A stretch of DNA of 64,000 bases from Agrypnia vestita (taxonomy: Eukaryota > Arthropoda > Insecta > Trichoptera > Phryganeidae). Where the stretch lies: positions 124,001-188,000 of the forward strand of contig JADDOH010003931.1 in assembly GCA_016648135.1 (NCBI GenBank), given 5' to 3'. The position numbers and the translations under genes are program-made. Positions 42,937-54,619 of the stretch are shown one piece after another. The notes below the pieces were generated by a model. It was not told the origin of the DNA. It worked only from the letters and a program-made list of their open reading frames with translations, and did no database searches. Positions within the stretch are counted from its first letter, which is position 1; each line of letters opens with the position of its first letter.

Positions 42937-43260
42937 TAATGATGTCTCTGTGACAAGAAATCCAGTACTACCGTTCTGAAAGATTTGAACAAAACTCAAA
43001 AATATTCTGAATGAAAAATACTGGTAAAAAAGGGAATTTAATAAAAATTGAAATAATAAATATTTCTGGCGTATCCTTTTGTAATGTTAGTAATTCGGAA
43101 AGAATTTCATTACACAAAAAAGTATATTGCTTCATAAATTCCGTAAAATCAATTGTGGGAGTCTCATTTGATCGACATTAACGATATCAAAAATAATTAG
43201 CGACATCTGTGGGGATTTAGGGAGAAGGAAAATGGCTGTCACAGGCCGGTATAATAGGTT

Positions 43261-43513
43261 GTTACAATACGTAAGTGTTGTGTGTCATATAATCCAAATA
43301 TATACAACTTTCAAAAATTAGTACGACATGGTATATTCTATCATGGTGGAAATGGCGAACGTTACATATGTGTAAAGTGATCACTTAAGCCTACCATATG
43401 ATCGGTCGTAAGTCCGATATACACCATAAAATGACTTCTATACCTACTTTCCCATAATAATAATAAAATACAGTTTCGTCTCTGTGAGACATCCATAATA
43501 TACATTAATTGAT
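43261..43513 (+). repeat. 253-bp direct duplication, copy 2
   Basis: Second copy, see 42684-42936. The sequence diverges on both sides at once. Confidence 0.85.
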
Positions 43514-43603
43514 CAAGAGCTTCTCTTCACTGATGAGGTCTACGTGACTACTAAGTGTTTAAAAAAATGTTTAATCTGGTATGTTATATATAAGAACTAT
43601 ATT

Positions 43604-43995
43604 TGTACCATAAATTAAATAAATAAAATAAAAATAAAAAAATAAAATTATCACCAGTCATTGGACACCAATTTAATTGAAGCACTATTTTAAATTCACG
43701 CAACTACACGACTGTGGGATACTTTATAGTCGTCTTTCCAGAGTATTCGCACGTCTATGGTTGCACTTATTCACCATTTAACGGTTGATGCTCTTCTGAT
43801 TTTTTATCGCTGATATTTCGCTAGCCGTACTGAATCACTGCTGGTCGCTTATTTTAAATCGCTGAAACGTCGCAACAAACTGATTGTCTCCATGGCATTG
43901 TTCTGCTTATATACATTTTCGGGTTTTCAGACTTTTCGCGAATCTAGTCGTTTGAGAGATAGTTTTATTCTTTCCGTTCCTACAGTCTCGTGACA
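43604..43995 (-). mobile_element. Solo LTR, family F, with ATATT target duplication
   Basis: Plus-strand ends TGTACCAT and CTCGTGACA, with ATATT at 43599-43603 and 43996-44000. In the minus orientation: start TGTCACGAGACTG, TATATAAGCAG promoter-type sequence (about 43905-43916), and an A/T-rich 3' end. 392 bases, no internal region. The heat-shock site near 43926-43942 is degraded to TTCgcGAA plus partial units. Confidence 0.85.
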
Positions 43996-44302
43996 ATATT
44001 ATTGTGTTTTTAGACTCTTTTGAATCATAAGCTTTCATTATATTTGTAACAATCAATTGCTCTATTTTACGAAGCATTTTATGGGGTGAGTATCTTCTGT
44101 CTGATGCTTGGAACGCTGTCAGTTCATTTTCGCTCAGTTCATTTAAAAGTTGCACACTACGCATTATAGTGTACCTATTCATTACATCTGTTCTACATTT
44201 TGGAATAATGCATGATTTCGATTATGCAAATAATTCTTTGAAAGGAGCAGGCCGTATTTCACTAGTGAAATCGAAGAGTCAAGTCTTCCTGTTTTCGCGA
44301 TC

Positions 44303-44775
44303 CGAACTAACTAACCATCACGCCGTTTCTCCGAAGGGAAAGGCAGAGAGGATAGAGCCATATTTTTCTATCTTCGCACACCACTTTTGCTTCGGCTACA
44401 TTCATACATCTTCTCACGCGGACTCTACGGTTTACAGGGCCATCCTCCAATACTTGTACATGCCGGATCTTTCGCGGACGCCCTCTATTCTTATTGCCTT
44501 CAACACTCGCCCCATAAATTTTCTTAACCATCCTTTCCTCGCTCACACGTTCTGCATGACCAACCCATCTCAGCACTCCTGTCTACCACTCTACAGCCAG
44601 GATTACATTCACTTTTAATTTGTTCATTCCTCACTCAATCAACCAACGATTTTCCACTTCCACCGCCTTCAGTCTACTTTCATTCCTTTTATGCCAATTC
44701 CAGGCTTCACTTCCATATATCAGAGTTGGCACTAGAACGCCATTATGTACCGCTAGTCTTACTTCTTTTGAGAGA
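44303..44775 (-). mobile_element. LINE family B 3' end
   Basis: Minus reading from 44760: VRLAVHNGVLVPTLIYGSEA then WNWHKRNESRLKAVEV; after frameshifts LRWVGHAERVSEERMVKKIY (44307-44576), GRPRKIRHVQVLEDG, and a GTTAGTTAG tail at 44304. Longer at the 5' side than the 1451 copy. Internal deletions and stops, dead. Confidence 0.8.
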
Positions 44776-44779
44776 TTCT

Positions 44780-45650
44780 AGACTCGAGGCTGTGGTAATT
44801 GCATTCTATCAACAATTCTTCATGATGAGTGAATTTTGGATATTTTTCTATTATGCGCATACATAATTAGCGCAAAAACTTATTCCGAGTCAGTTCAGTC
44901 ATATCTATGTATGTCTTTTGGTATGGAATCCAAACTGCCATTATCTACTCTAATTTTGGTCGGAATATGAAATAAGACATTTGCTCGATCCATTTCTCAT
45001 TCGATTTTCTTTGATTCATGTGTTATAAAGCCTTATGTGTTATAAAGCTTCCAACATGTTGCAAAATTGGCAAATAATTCATTTATATGACTTGAAAATG
45101 TCAGTTTAGCAGCAAAGTATTGCTTATATTTCTCCCTAAGTGAATAAATGTAACGTGATGGGGTACTCGCAGTTTGGTCATGAAAAATAAAAGATTTTTA
45201 TTTTTTAAGGACATTTTATTATATCTACATATTTTAAATTAAACTTTATAACACACACACATTAAAAAAACCTATAAGTAATACAAGATGTCATTTATTA
45301 TTAATTAAAATAATCATGTTGCACCAGAAAGTTACTGCCATATTATATCAATTAATAATATTATACCTAGATTACCAACACAAAAAAATCCCTGCGTGCA
45401 TATTTCAAAATTGATATTCAAATTTTTTAATTTACTTTGAAAATTACTTCTGAAATATTATATAAAAATATCTTCAACTAAAAATTCAAATATTATTAAT
45501 AAAAAGAAAAGACTACTCAAAAACTTTTCATTGATTCATCAGAATACAACATATTTTATTAATATTAAAAATTGGATGTATACATAGATATGAACAAAAC
45601 AAATAAATAATTTAACAATATTTTTATATGAAAATATGTAGCTACTAATA
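44780..45650. other. No gene recognised
   Basis: AT-rich spacer. Confidence 0.4.
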
Positions 45651-45654
45651 ACAC

Positions 45655-45990
45655 AATTTCTGGATTTGGTCCCCAGAGGGATGATTTATTAATTAAATTA
45701 TGAAAGTCTCATAGAGACGAAGGTATATGAAGTATTCTCGATTCGAACATATATATATATATATAGAATTTTCAAAAATTTTATATTGTGTGGATGTTTT
45801 TACGATGTATTCGGTGAACGTTGCAATGTGTAGACAGACTGTTTATTAGCTCATACAGGTTGTAAGCCCTGAGCCATCGTATAAGATACTTCCATCCAGT
45901 TTTCTCATATATAAATAGCTTCGTGACTATGAGACTTCTATAATTAATTTCTATAATTTAATTAAATAAATAATTATAAAGGGGTTGAAT
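45655..45990. repeat. Dispersed inverted-repeat family D, copy
   Basis: Left end GTCTCATAGAGACGAAGG (45708) and right end CTTCGTGACTATGAGAC (45915-45934) are inverted. Middle matches 33430-33560. The (AT)n run at 45750-45766 lies inside. TGGTCCCCAGAGGGATGATT on the left is the inverted form of the right flank of the 33-kb copy. Confidence 0.65.
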
Positions 45991-45999
45991 AAAAAATGA

Positions 46000-46955
46000 G
46001 GACCTAAAGTGAAAACAAATTTCACATTATGAAATTATTGGGTTGGGAGGTTCTTAAAATATTTCTCTAAATCCTCTATTCATGGCATAAAAAGAATAAT
46101 ATATATTTTTAAATGTAAAACCTACTCATACTCCAGAAATTTTACGTACCTACTGAAGAAGAAATTATTAAAAAATAATCTATAATCCAAATATGATTAG
46201 GCATACCAAATTCTAGAAATACAAGATCATTCTTAAACTTTAACTTCCTAATAATGTAAGTGCAGCACAAATCCAATTTTATTTTGTAGGATTTTAATCA
46301 ACTACCTACAACATTAAAAAATATTCAAAATCTAAAATCGATGAATTCCAAGTCCACATTTCCACAACAGACATATTTCTCAACTTAATATTTCACTTTG
46401 CGCTTGACAAATGTACGAGTACATGGAGGTATTATGTGAATATCTTTGTGATGAAACTATATGTGAGGAAATACAGTTGAATAGAATTTTAATTTCTCTT
46501 AATATACCAAAAAAAATTCAGCAATCTTGTATCTTATGAATAAATAAAAATATGAAGAAGTGAAGATTTCATATACATATATTTTTAACGGATTCGGGAA
46601 TTTCGAACGATAGTAATCGTATCAGATGAAGTTTCATAATGTAATGCATGGGAGTAAAACAGTAAATTATATATTATGCATATTATGTATCGAAACAGGT
46701 ATACATTATTATTTATACATTCTGGACATTACATTTTAATACTAATACGATACCAATTAATTAATAATATTGTTACCCCTCCTGACCTTCGCAAGATAAT
46801 AGTATTAATAAAAACATTAAGATTTTTGTAAAAACCTAGTTGATTTCTTGGCAGCGTAATAGTTAGTATCTCCTTAGGACTGGAATTCGGCTCTCTATTT
46901 AACAAATGTAAAATACTATACTAAATAAAGAAATATTATATACGCGAAACAAAAT
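46000..46955. other. No gene recognised
   Basis: AT-rich spacer. Confidence 0.4.
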
Positions 46956-46959
46956 TTTT

Positions 46960-47612
46960 AATATCATTAAAAAGATCACTTCATACGCCAAAATCAAAAA
47001 TGAACCAATAGAAAAAGTCACGCAATATATGTACTTAGGTGCATGGGTGAATGAGAGCTTGGATCCATCTCAAGAAGTAAAAGCTCGAATAGAGATGGCA
47101 AGAAGTGCGTTTCTCAGAATGAGACCGTTATTTTCTAACCATGACCTAATGCTTAGAATGCTAGTATGATTCGGTGCTATATTTTTACCATTCTCTTATA
47201 TGGGGCGGAGGCATGGACACTTTACCAAAAATTAATCCGCAAAGTCGATGCTTTTGAGATGTAGATCTATAGACGCATATTAAAAGTTTCCTGGGTGGAT
47301 AGAGTGACGAATGATGAAGTCCTCCGGCGTATGGAAAATGACCGAGACGTGCTGCGAACTATCAAGATAAGGAAGCTGGACATATTGTGTGATGACCAAA
47401 ATAAAGTCTAAACCAATTCATTGCCCCGGGGAAAATATGTGTTAAAAGACGCGTAGGAAGACAAGCATCTCAAGACAAGCATGGCTGCATAACTTGAGGG
47501 ACTGCCATAAGTGCAACTCGACTGCGTTGTTCCGTGCGGTGGTATACAGATTCTTAATCCCAGAATGATCGCTGATCTCCGATAGGAGGTGGCACCATAA
47601 GAAGAAGACGTT
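46960..47612 (+). mobile_element. LINE 3' part
   Basis: Plus strand reads VTQYMYLGAWVNESLDPSQE, VKARIEMARSAFLRMRPLFS, a frameshifted LLYGAEAWTL-type segment, KVDAFEM.IYRRILKVSWVD, RVTNDEVLRRMEND and TIKIRKLDIL. It ends with MIADLR and an (AAG)n tail (47599-47610). Same broad LINE group as 39029-40102 and 58938-59165. At least two stops and frameshifts. Confidence 0.8.
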
Positions 47613-47619
47613 TTCTAAA

Positions 47620-48435
47620 AACTAAAACGCTTTAAAAAATTATTGTATTTTTCATGATAAATACAATGCTTATCTGGAAATATTCAAGAAAATACTGCGA
47701 AAAATTCTGTTGTCCTTTTCAGTTGATAACTTAAAAAATCTCGACATATACAATCATATTTGTATTGAAATGATTTAAGTCGACTTGACATACAATGAAA
47801 AATTCAATTTTGTATCTTCGATTCAGAGAATCAATTTAAAATTTATTGGAGAACCACAAAATAATATTTACCGAATAAACCTGTTGTATTATTTAGAAGA
47901 CATTTTTTCTCTCAAATCAAAACCATTGTATCCATTTCATCGAATGTTATGTTGAGAAATGTACGAATATGAGTGTATGGTGGGAAGGGAAAAATCAATA
48001 CAATTATTTTTCTCTGTATCTATAATGTAAAGCGTTATGTGAATAAGCATACGTTGTTTGGCCTCATTTTAAAATAATAAGATAATGTAATTTTCTTTTA
48101 TCTGTATGGGTTCATACCTTTGTGGTGCTCAGGGTGGGCCATTAGTTTGCGCCCTTTTGAAATTTTAATAAACAAATTACACTTAAATGTTTATTTCATA
48201 AAAAGAGTTAGGTTTTGAAACATTATACGGCGCAAAGCACGCGCGATCTTGGCGATTTTTGATCTTTTGACGAATATTCGACTTAATTTACGTTACTGGT
48301 GTATGTTTAATCAAGTAAACACTACTTTTCAGATAACCCCATAAAAATCAACGGATATTAAATCAAGGATTAAGGGAGGAATTTAAGGCTGTTACCTCTA
48401 CGCGATATTCGTGTGTTAGATAAAAAAATTTCACC
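47620..48435. other. No gene recognised
   Basis: AT-rich. CAGGGTGGGCCATTAGTTTG at 48130 resembles a Tc1/mariner terminus, but no partner end was found. Confidence 0.35.
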
Positions 48436-48439
48436 ACCT

Positions 48440-48495
48440 GTATATTCACATTGGATGTATGGAAAGTTATTGAAATATATCCAATGTGAATATAC
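48440..48495. repeat. Hairpin, 21-bp stem
   Basis: GTATATTCACATTGGATGTAT (48440-48460) pairs with 48475-48495 with one mismatch and a 14-base loop. Confidence 0.8.
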
Positions 48496-48882
48496 TTGGT
48501 ACCCCATCTTCCTCTATCTAAGTCATCTAATCGTATCCTGGGAATTTCTGGAATTGCGGCTGGAAAAAATACCTCAGCGTCTTGACTTATTCTTCAAAAT
48601 TATGAGTAATAGAATTTACATGTGCATTTTCAAAGAAATAAGCACCGAAAATGCCCTTTTGATCACGTAGCTACCCAAACATGCAACCAAAAACGCCCTT
48701 TAGGTGAGTTCTCACATAAGCAGCGCTATACATAATATCCTATCCTATTATTATTATTATTATTATTAATCTGTCATTTTTGGAGAATGAAGAGATCTTT
48801 AATATTAGAGTTTGAGATTCGCTCAAATGAGAATGGGCTTCGTCGGAGAGAAAAATATTGTTGAAATTGGTGAAATGAAAAC

Positions 48883-49100
48883 TACCCGCCGAGTCCTGAA
48901 GAATAAGTATGCAAAATGTGGATCATATATGTCAAACGATAAAGATTCGTACAGAAAATATATCAGGGGTGTGGATTGGATTAAGGGGGGGGGGGGAATG
49001 TTCCGATGTATATTACCCGCCGAGTTTTAAAGAATAAATATGTTAAATTTGGGTCAGATCGGTCAAACGGTGTAGATTTGTGTAGAAAACAGACAGACGG
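48883..49100 (+). repeat. Two diverged direct units, 131-base period
   Basis: TACCCGCCGAGT followed by AAGAATAA(G/A)TATG, GTCAAACG and AGATT(C/T)GT recurs from 48883 and 49014. A G12 run (48985-48996) lies between. The end ACAGACAGACGGACATTGAG is like the 3' ends of arthropod retroelements. Confidence 0.6.
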
Positions 49101-49636
49101 ACATTGAGTTTTATCGTTATAGATTGCAAAAATAATATCTTTAAACAAAATCCATCACCTTACAAGACAAACACACTCACGTAGAGGTTCGCTCTTTCAC
49201 ACCTACATACAATACAATATTATATATAAAAAAAAATCAAAAATTATATTATCAACAACTGAAATATCCTTATTTATTATTTATTTTGAATTTTTATCCA
49301 GTTTGTATTTGAAAATGTATTTCTAGAAACTTTATATTTGTAACAGAACACTTTCAACCTGTAATGCCTGCCATTGTGGTAATAAGATTTAATGAATTTC
49401 CAACTTTTTGATAATTGGGATAATACAACTTGTTAATTGGGATATAATGTGCAAGATTTTTTATGTTTCGATGAGTTTTAGGAGATATTTTAATATTGTG
49501 CCTTGGAAATTTCTATTATTACAGCGATGTTAAGTTCAATTACATTACTATTACGAATAATCCATCAATATGGACGGGGAATCATTATAAAATGATAAAA
49601 AAGGACAAAAATTTCAAAATAAACTGAAATCTTCTA

Positions 49637-49822
49637 ATGCTTGTGCTCTTAATGGACATCATTTGCATGCTGGCGCCGGTTACTTTATTTGCAGCAGCTC
49701 AAAATAGTTCGACTGTGGGTTTCCAAACCATTGCTTTAGATTCTTCAGTTAGGATTTTCTCCGCTTTCCCAGGGCCTATTCTGCTAGCAATGCTGCCAAA
49801 AGATGAATTATTTTCTAAGTAG
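49637..49822 (+). other. Coding-like orphan stretch, unidentified
   Basis: GC-richer 185-base stretch with open frames on both strands: plus reads APVTLFAAAQNSSTVGFQTI, minus reads GPGKAEKILTEESKAMVWKP. I do not recognise either. The sharp composition change suggests a fragment of a transposon or gene. Confidence 0.25.
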
Positions 49823-49829
49823 AATAATT

Positions 49830-51615
49830 TCATACACATTTTTCAACTAAAGTAGGTATAATAGTAAAATAATTCACATGACTGTAATAATATTTGACGC
49901 TAACATTTTTACCTTATATAATTGATAACAGATAATCGGTTCTATTCTTATCTTAATCATGTCTTGGCCGTTATAATATACCTAAATTAAGATGAAATAT
50001 GCGGTATAAAAGCAAAGGCAGCAATATCCAAAACATTATAAAAAATGTTTTGAATGCGGAAATGTACTGAATTCAAAATTTTATGTATCCATCCCTTTAA
50101 TTTTTTAATTATATTTATTTTATTAAGGAATCTCAACAGTTTCAATCATTATACATAATGTTAGAGCACAGTGTACATTTTATAAACCAGTTACAAAAAA
50201 TCACTGATGTTTAGGGGGTAGTACTTTGTTGGATAAGAAAATATTTGAAAGCTAAGAGAATACATTGTAGAAAGCAACAAAAAATATTAAAGTAAAATAA
50301 TGGTAATAAATAAAGAAATTAGTTTAGTTAATGAGTTTTGATAGTAACAAGGGAATAGAGATGGTAGAGAAAAGTTGAGGTGGTAGAAGTCTGTCATCCC
50401 TTCCAAAATCATGTTTCCTAGAAATTTAAAGGTATAAAATCTCGAATTTAGTGCATTATAAATTAGTAATTCATGAACTGCATTATTTTTTTGGATAGTG
50501 CTACTTTTGATTTTAAGGCGATCGTCCGGCAGAGTGAGCATATTTCACAATTTTTTCTCACATCTATCTCTTTTTTCTCATTCGTTTTTTTTCACATTTT
50601 TGTATCGAAATATCATATTTTAAAATTTATTCATTAAAATACATATATTTTAAATGCGGATTTATTATTAAAATGACATAAACTAAATTGTATAATTGAT
50701 TAATAAATTATCAAAACTTCAATGTTTTAAAAATGAAAAAATTCCTCCACTTTGTGGGCTTTTTATGACTGAATCGCCACGAGAGATGTCTTTTTTATTC
50801 AATAATATTATAAAATAAACGATTATCTTCAACTCGTTACAATTTTTGCAAAATATGTTAGTTTGTTTACTCGCAATTTATGTTTTAAAAAACACTATTT
50901 TTTATATATTTTTTGTTGTTGTGTTTTTTTCAATCCTTTTTAGATATTTGATAACTTTTTTTCTTTATCTTTCAGATTTTAGCTATGCATTGCGTATTGT
51001 GTCTCGTTGCGTCTCGATTAAATATCTAACATCAGGAATATTAGCAAAGATTTTCATTTTTTCGTTTTTATTTTTAAATTATAATTTCTACTCTTTTGAC
51101 TATTGAAGTAAAAAAGTTGTCAACCATGTAAAAATTGTTGAAAAAACCACACAAAAAAATATAATATTTTTAAAAAACGTGTTTCTGTGTCAATATTTTT
51201 GTAATTACAATATAAATTTTGGCTTCAAGGTGTTCAAGGCCTGAAATATAAATAGAAAAAGGGTAGAAATGATTTTTACAAGTAGGTGATAATTTACTGT
51301 AATTTTTACCGGCACTTATTACGGTAAGAAAATTTTGAAAAAGAAATACTGCGACTTATCCATTTTCGTGGAGCCCTTTGCCGTAACTGAGATGCAACTC
51401 TACCCGGTGCACATTTTCGAGCGTCTATAATCTAGTGGGTCCTGGTATACATATGAAGGCTTGTTAGTTATTTCCCCGGTTCCGGAAAAATTATAAACTA
51501 ATTATATGTAATAAATTATGTAACAATGTCCTCTAACGCTTAACACTAAGTTCTAAACACTAAAGCTACCAAGACGCTAGATGACACTGTTATTGCAGCC
51601 TATCCTCGCGGCCGA
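49830..51615. other. No gene recognised
   Basis: Very AT-rich. The frame at 50846-51106 is phenylalanine/tyrosine-rich, as expected from T-rich DNA, with no recognisable product. Confidence 0.4.
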
Positions 51616-51621
51616 AATATA

Positions 51622-52135
51622 CAGGGTTATTTGGAAAACATTAATAACCTCGCACCACTATATTACTGCCTTGATTATGAATCGAAAATGTTCAAGCTAT
51701 TATAAATACACCACTATTATAAATATAAGCTATTATGACCAGTATTATACCATATACACCACTATTATCAATAGTTAAGGAGATATACGACATCAAAGTT
51801 TGCATTTTTTTTTTCAATATTTCTGATTTATTTTTTGTATAACGTTGGACTATCATAGTTGGAAATCCCAAATGGAAAATATTCCATTTGGAATTTCTGC
51901 AAGGTTTTTATCATTTTATTTACTAGTATTGTAACGAATGATTTTTTCGTAATCGATATAAATTACTGTAATGATAGTTTTGTAAAAAATAAGACAGAAA
52001 TATTTAAAAAAATGCAAACTTTGAGATTGCATAACTCCATAAATGTTGATATTAATTAAGTCACGGATCGTTTTCGACTCATGATCAACGCAGAAATATA
52101 GTCCTGCGAGTTTATTAAGGTTTTCCAAATAACCC
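51622..52135. mobile_element. Foldback MITE-P, copy 3
   Basis: Begins CAGGGTTATTTGGAAAAC, ends TTTTCCAAATAACCCTA (final G lost), flanked by TATA. Internal CCAAATGGAA/TTCCATTTGGAA palindrome at about 51870-51893. The left half carries an extra ACCACTATTATAAATA duplication (51707-51770). Confidence 0.8.
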
Positions 52136-52189
52136 TATATACTAAATAATTCGTCATTTTTGACGGGCAAATTTTTAAACCGGCAGCGT

Positions 52190-52450
52190 TTTGAAACGGA
52201 CCAACCTGCGGTGCGGGTACTTGCGGCGTCTCAGACGTGCTGCACAGCTTCGCGCCTCTGTGCCGGCGAGACCTCCGAGGCGACCGCAGAACGGTTCAAA
52301 GACGCTTTTGATCATTCAACAGTGGGCGTTTGACGGACCCGTTTTGGGCGGGTCGCGGCCGGTGGGCGGGCCGGGGGCGGAGCCGCCGAGCAGGGCGGAC
52401 CGCTTCTGGAGCACGGCCCGTGGATATAAAATCAGCCGGATGCTTGCGTC
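52190..52450 (+). promoter_or_regulatory. CpG-rich TATA promoter candidate
   Basis: The most GC- and CpG-rich stretch in the window. Four GGGCGG boxes at 52346-52351, 52364-52369, 52375-52380 and 52393-52398. TATAAA at 52425-52430, with an initiator-like GTCATTT whose A is at 52451, 26 bases downstream. The arrangement of GC boxes, TATA and initiator is that of a Pol II core promoter on the plus strand. No repeat match inside the window. Expression not shown. Confidence 0.45.
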
Positions 52451-52465
52451 ATTTTTTGCGCGAGG

Positions 52466-52571
52466 ATGTTCGGGAAATGCAAGAGTGTTTTTAGGGCGCT
52501 GGCGCTAAATAAATTCTACGCGTTCAAGTGTCGGCAATCAAAAGGTCGTCACCAAGGGAACTCGGTCACAG
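52466..52571 (+). CDS. Possible first coding exon, unidentified
   Basis: Starts with ATG 15 bases after the putative initiator: MFGKCKSVFRALALNKFYAF then a basic KCRQSKGRHQGNSVT tail. The open frame continues to 52738, but beyond about 52571 its composition switches to T-rich intron-like sequence. An ACAG|GTTTTT junction near 52570-52572 could be a weak splice donor. Eleven basic residues in about 35, with no domain recognised. Chance frames of this length are common, so support rests on the promoter context. Alternatives: non-coding transcript, or a transposon promoter. Confidence 0.25.
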
Positions 52572-52574
52572 GTT

Positions 52575-53015
52575 TTTTTATCTCAATTTTAATATTTTCG
52601 TTGTCTTTCCGCCCGTCCGTCCATCTGTCCGTCTGTACCCGTAACTTCATGTTACGTTTTTCTTTTTATCTCCTTTATTTTTCCTTTTTATTATTTTTCT
52701 TCTTTTTTTTAACATTATTTTTTGAGGCCTACAGCTAATTCTCAAATAAATAAAAATGTGAAGATATGATCATTTTTATATCATATTATTAGAGCATTTA
52801 CAGTATGAAGACATACAGACTCACAGAAAAATATGTAGCAAAAAAGATCTAGAAAAGATTTTTTTAAATAATTCTCTTTGTAACAATTCCCGTCGCTAAC
52901 AAGCTACATAGATGGCGCATTTCGCACAGCCTTAACTCCTGGAAAAAATATATATAAAATTCATACCAGATGGCACTGTGACAACGCAAACACAAACATA
53001 CTGTATAATTTTATT
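52575..53015. other. Pyrimidine-rich then AT-rich, nothing recognised
   Basis: 52600-52730 is T/C-rich with CCGTCCGTCCATCTGTCCGT. It could be intron sequence if 52466-52571 is an exon. Confidence 0.35.
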
Positions 53016-53021
53016 TATTTT

Positions 53022-53095
53022 TCGCGATAATTTTATTTATTTTTAAAATTAAATTTTAACTGGCATTTTGTGAAAAACTGAAGAAAATTAAGTGG
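53022..53095. repeat. Short dispersed repeat I, copy 2
   Basis: Matches 22610-22690: TTTCGCGATAATTTTATTT and AAATTTTAACTGGCATTTTG. Confidence 0.5.
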
Positions 53096-53099
53096 AATA

Positions 53100-53980
53100 A
53101 AAAAAATTGAAGACATTTTATAAAAAAAATAATACGAAAATTATTTTATAGTTGACAATTATGTGTTTATATTTGTATATAACATGAAAAAAGAGTATCC
53201 AGGAACACAGAAATAGGGCATAAAATGAATACACAAATAATAAGCAAGAAAGCAAAAACATTTAAGAAATTAAGTATACAGGGAAAAAGTAGAGTATAAA
53301 AGTTTTAAAAGAACTTTACTCTTTTAAATACATAATTTATGAATACCCATATATATATTTTGCATACGGTTGCAAAATATAGACTCTCAACAAAAGAGAT
53401 CTTAAAAAACTTAGAGTAACGTAAAAAGTATGGAAATAGTAATACTGTAGCTTGGACATCACTCATAAATAGAAACATGTAGATATGAGAACATACCTAC
53501 ATATGAGTATTTGATACTTAAATTCTTCTACTCGTTCTTTGTTCTACTCTTGGCATAGGTCATGATGATAATACAGCGAAAACTATTCAGCATATGTTTT
53601 ACTATTATTTTATATGTTACTACTGTATTATGAATTCACCTAGGCAATCAATACAGCTCTGTTAATATATTTAAGGCTCGAATAGTATATACATACAAAA
53701 TACAAATCTATTTAACAACTATTTTATAGTTTGCCTACATAGTTAATCTATCTTGTTGATATTCTTTCATTTGTTATTTTTACATAAAGAGAAACAATGA
53801 AACATTTTAAATAAAGAAACAATTTTTCTACTGTCTATATGAAAGTCAGAGACTCCTGTATAGAGAAAGAGTATAGGAGTATATATAATATATAACATAT
53901 ATATAATACGTCAGGGCGTACTTATCAACGGTTGTTAAATGTTCAAAGTTTTTTTGTGAAACATTGTGGAAATTCATTTT
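53100..53980. other. No gene recognised
   Basis: AT-rich spacer. Confidence 0.4.
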
Positions 53981-53984
53981 TAAT

Positions 53985-54170
53985 ATATTAAAGTCGAATT
54001 GAAAAACCCTTTTTTTCTACTACGTATTTTTTATTTAATTGTTAAAACGTTTTCCAGATCATTCACATTATCAATAACGTTATTGATAATGACAGTGATC
54101 TCGAAAAAGTTTTAACAATTAAATAAAATATATAGTGATAAAAAAACAGTGTTTTTGAATTCGATTCAAC
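53985..54170. mobile_element. Palindromic element, about 185 bp
   Basis: Centre is a perfect 24-base palindrome at 54067-54090 (ATTATCAATAAC and complement). Arms continue outward: TTTTTTATTTAATTGTTAAAAC on the left against GTTTTAACAATTAAATAAAA on the right, to GAATTGAAAAAC/GTTTTTGAATTC ends. No coding capacity, no defined target duplication. Confidence 0.75.
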
Positions 54171-54466
54171 TGTTGGTGTTAAGGTGACGAAGCTTGAGTC
54201 AAGTGAAACCGGTTGGCGTTAGTAATTAAGAAATTTGTGGTTTCATACAAAGTGGCGTATTTTATTTTATTTTTAAAATATATTACTAGTAACAATGACT
54301 TTGAACAGTGTCACTAACCCTCTTTTTAAGCAGGATGAATTTCTCGATTAATATTTAATTTCTAATATAAAATAAACAAAATTATTCATGTATAGTAAAA
54401 GGATTATATGATCTATGCATCTTATCTTAGTGATATTTAGTGATGGTATTTAAACCGGTTACATAA

Positions 54467-54610
54467 TGACCATTATTTGAGATTTGCATCCGACTATATC
54501 GATTATTGGTAACTGATTTTTCGGTCTGTCGGTACTGGATAACAGTCGCATCTCAGTTACCAAACGTCGATACAATCAGATACAAATCTCATGTAATACC
54601 ATGAATAACC
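54467..54610. mobile_element. Foldback element E, copy 2
   Basis: Arms: GAGATTTGCATCCGACTATA then TCGATTATTGGTAACTGA (54479-54518) against the inverted TCAGTTACCAAACGTCGATA then CAATCAGATACAAATCTC. AACCGGTT on both edges. Related to 16828-17018. Confidence 0.7.
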
Positions 54611-54619
54611 GGTTAAAAA

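Noticed and set aside
48130..48155. Tc1/mariner terminus CAGGGTGGGCCATTAG
   Set aside because: No partner inverted repeat found nearby, so no element can be delimited.
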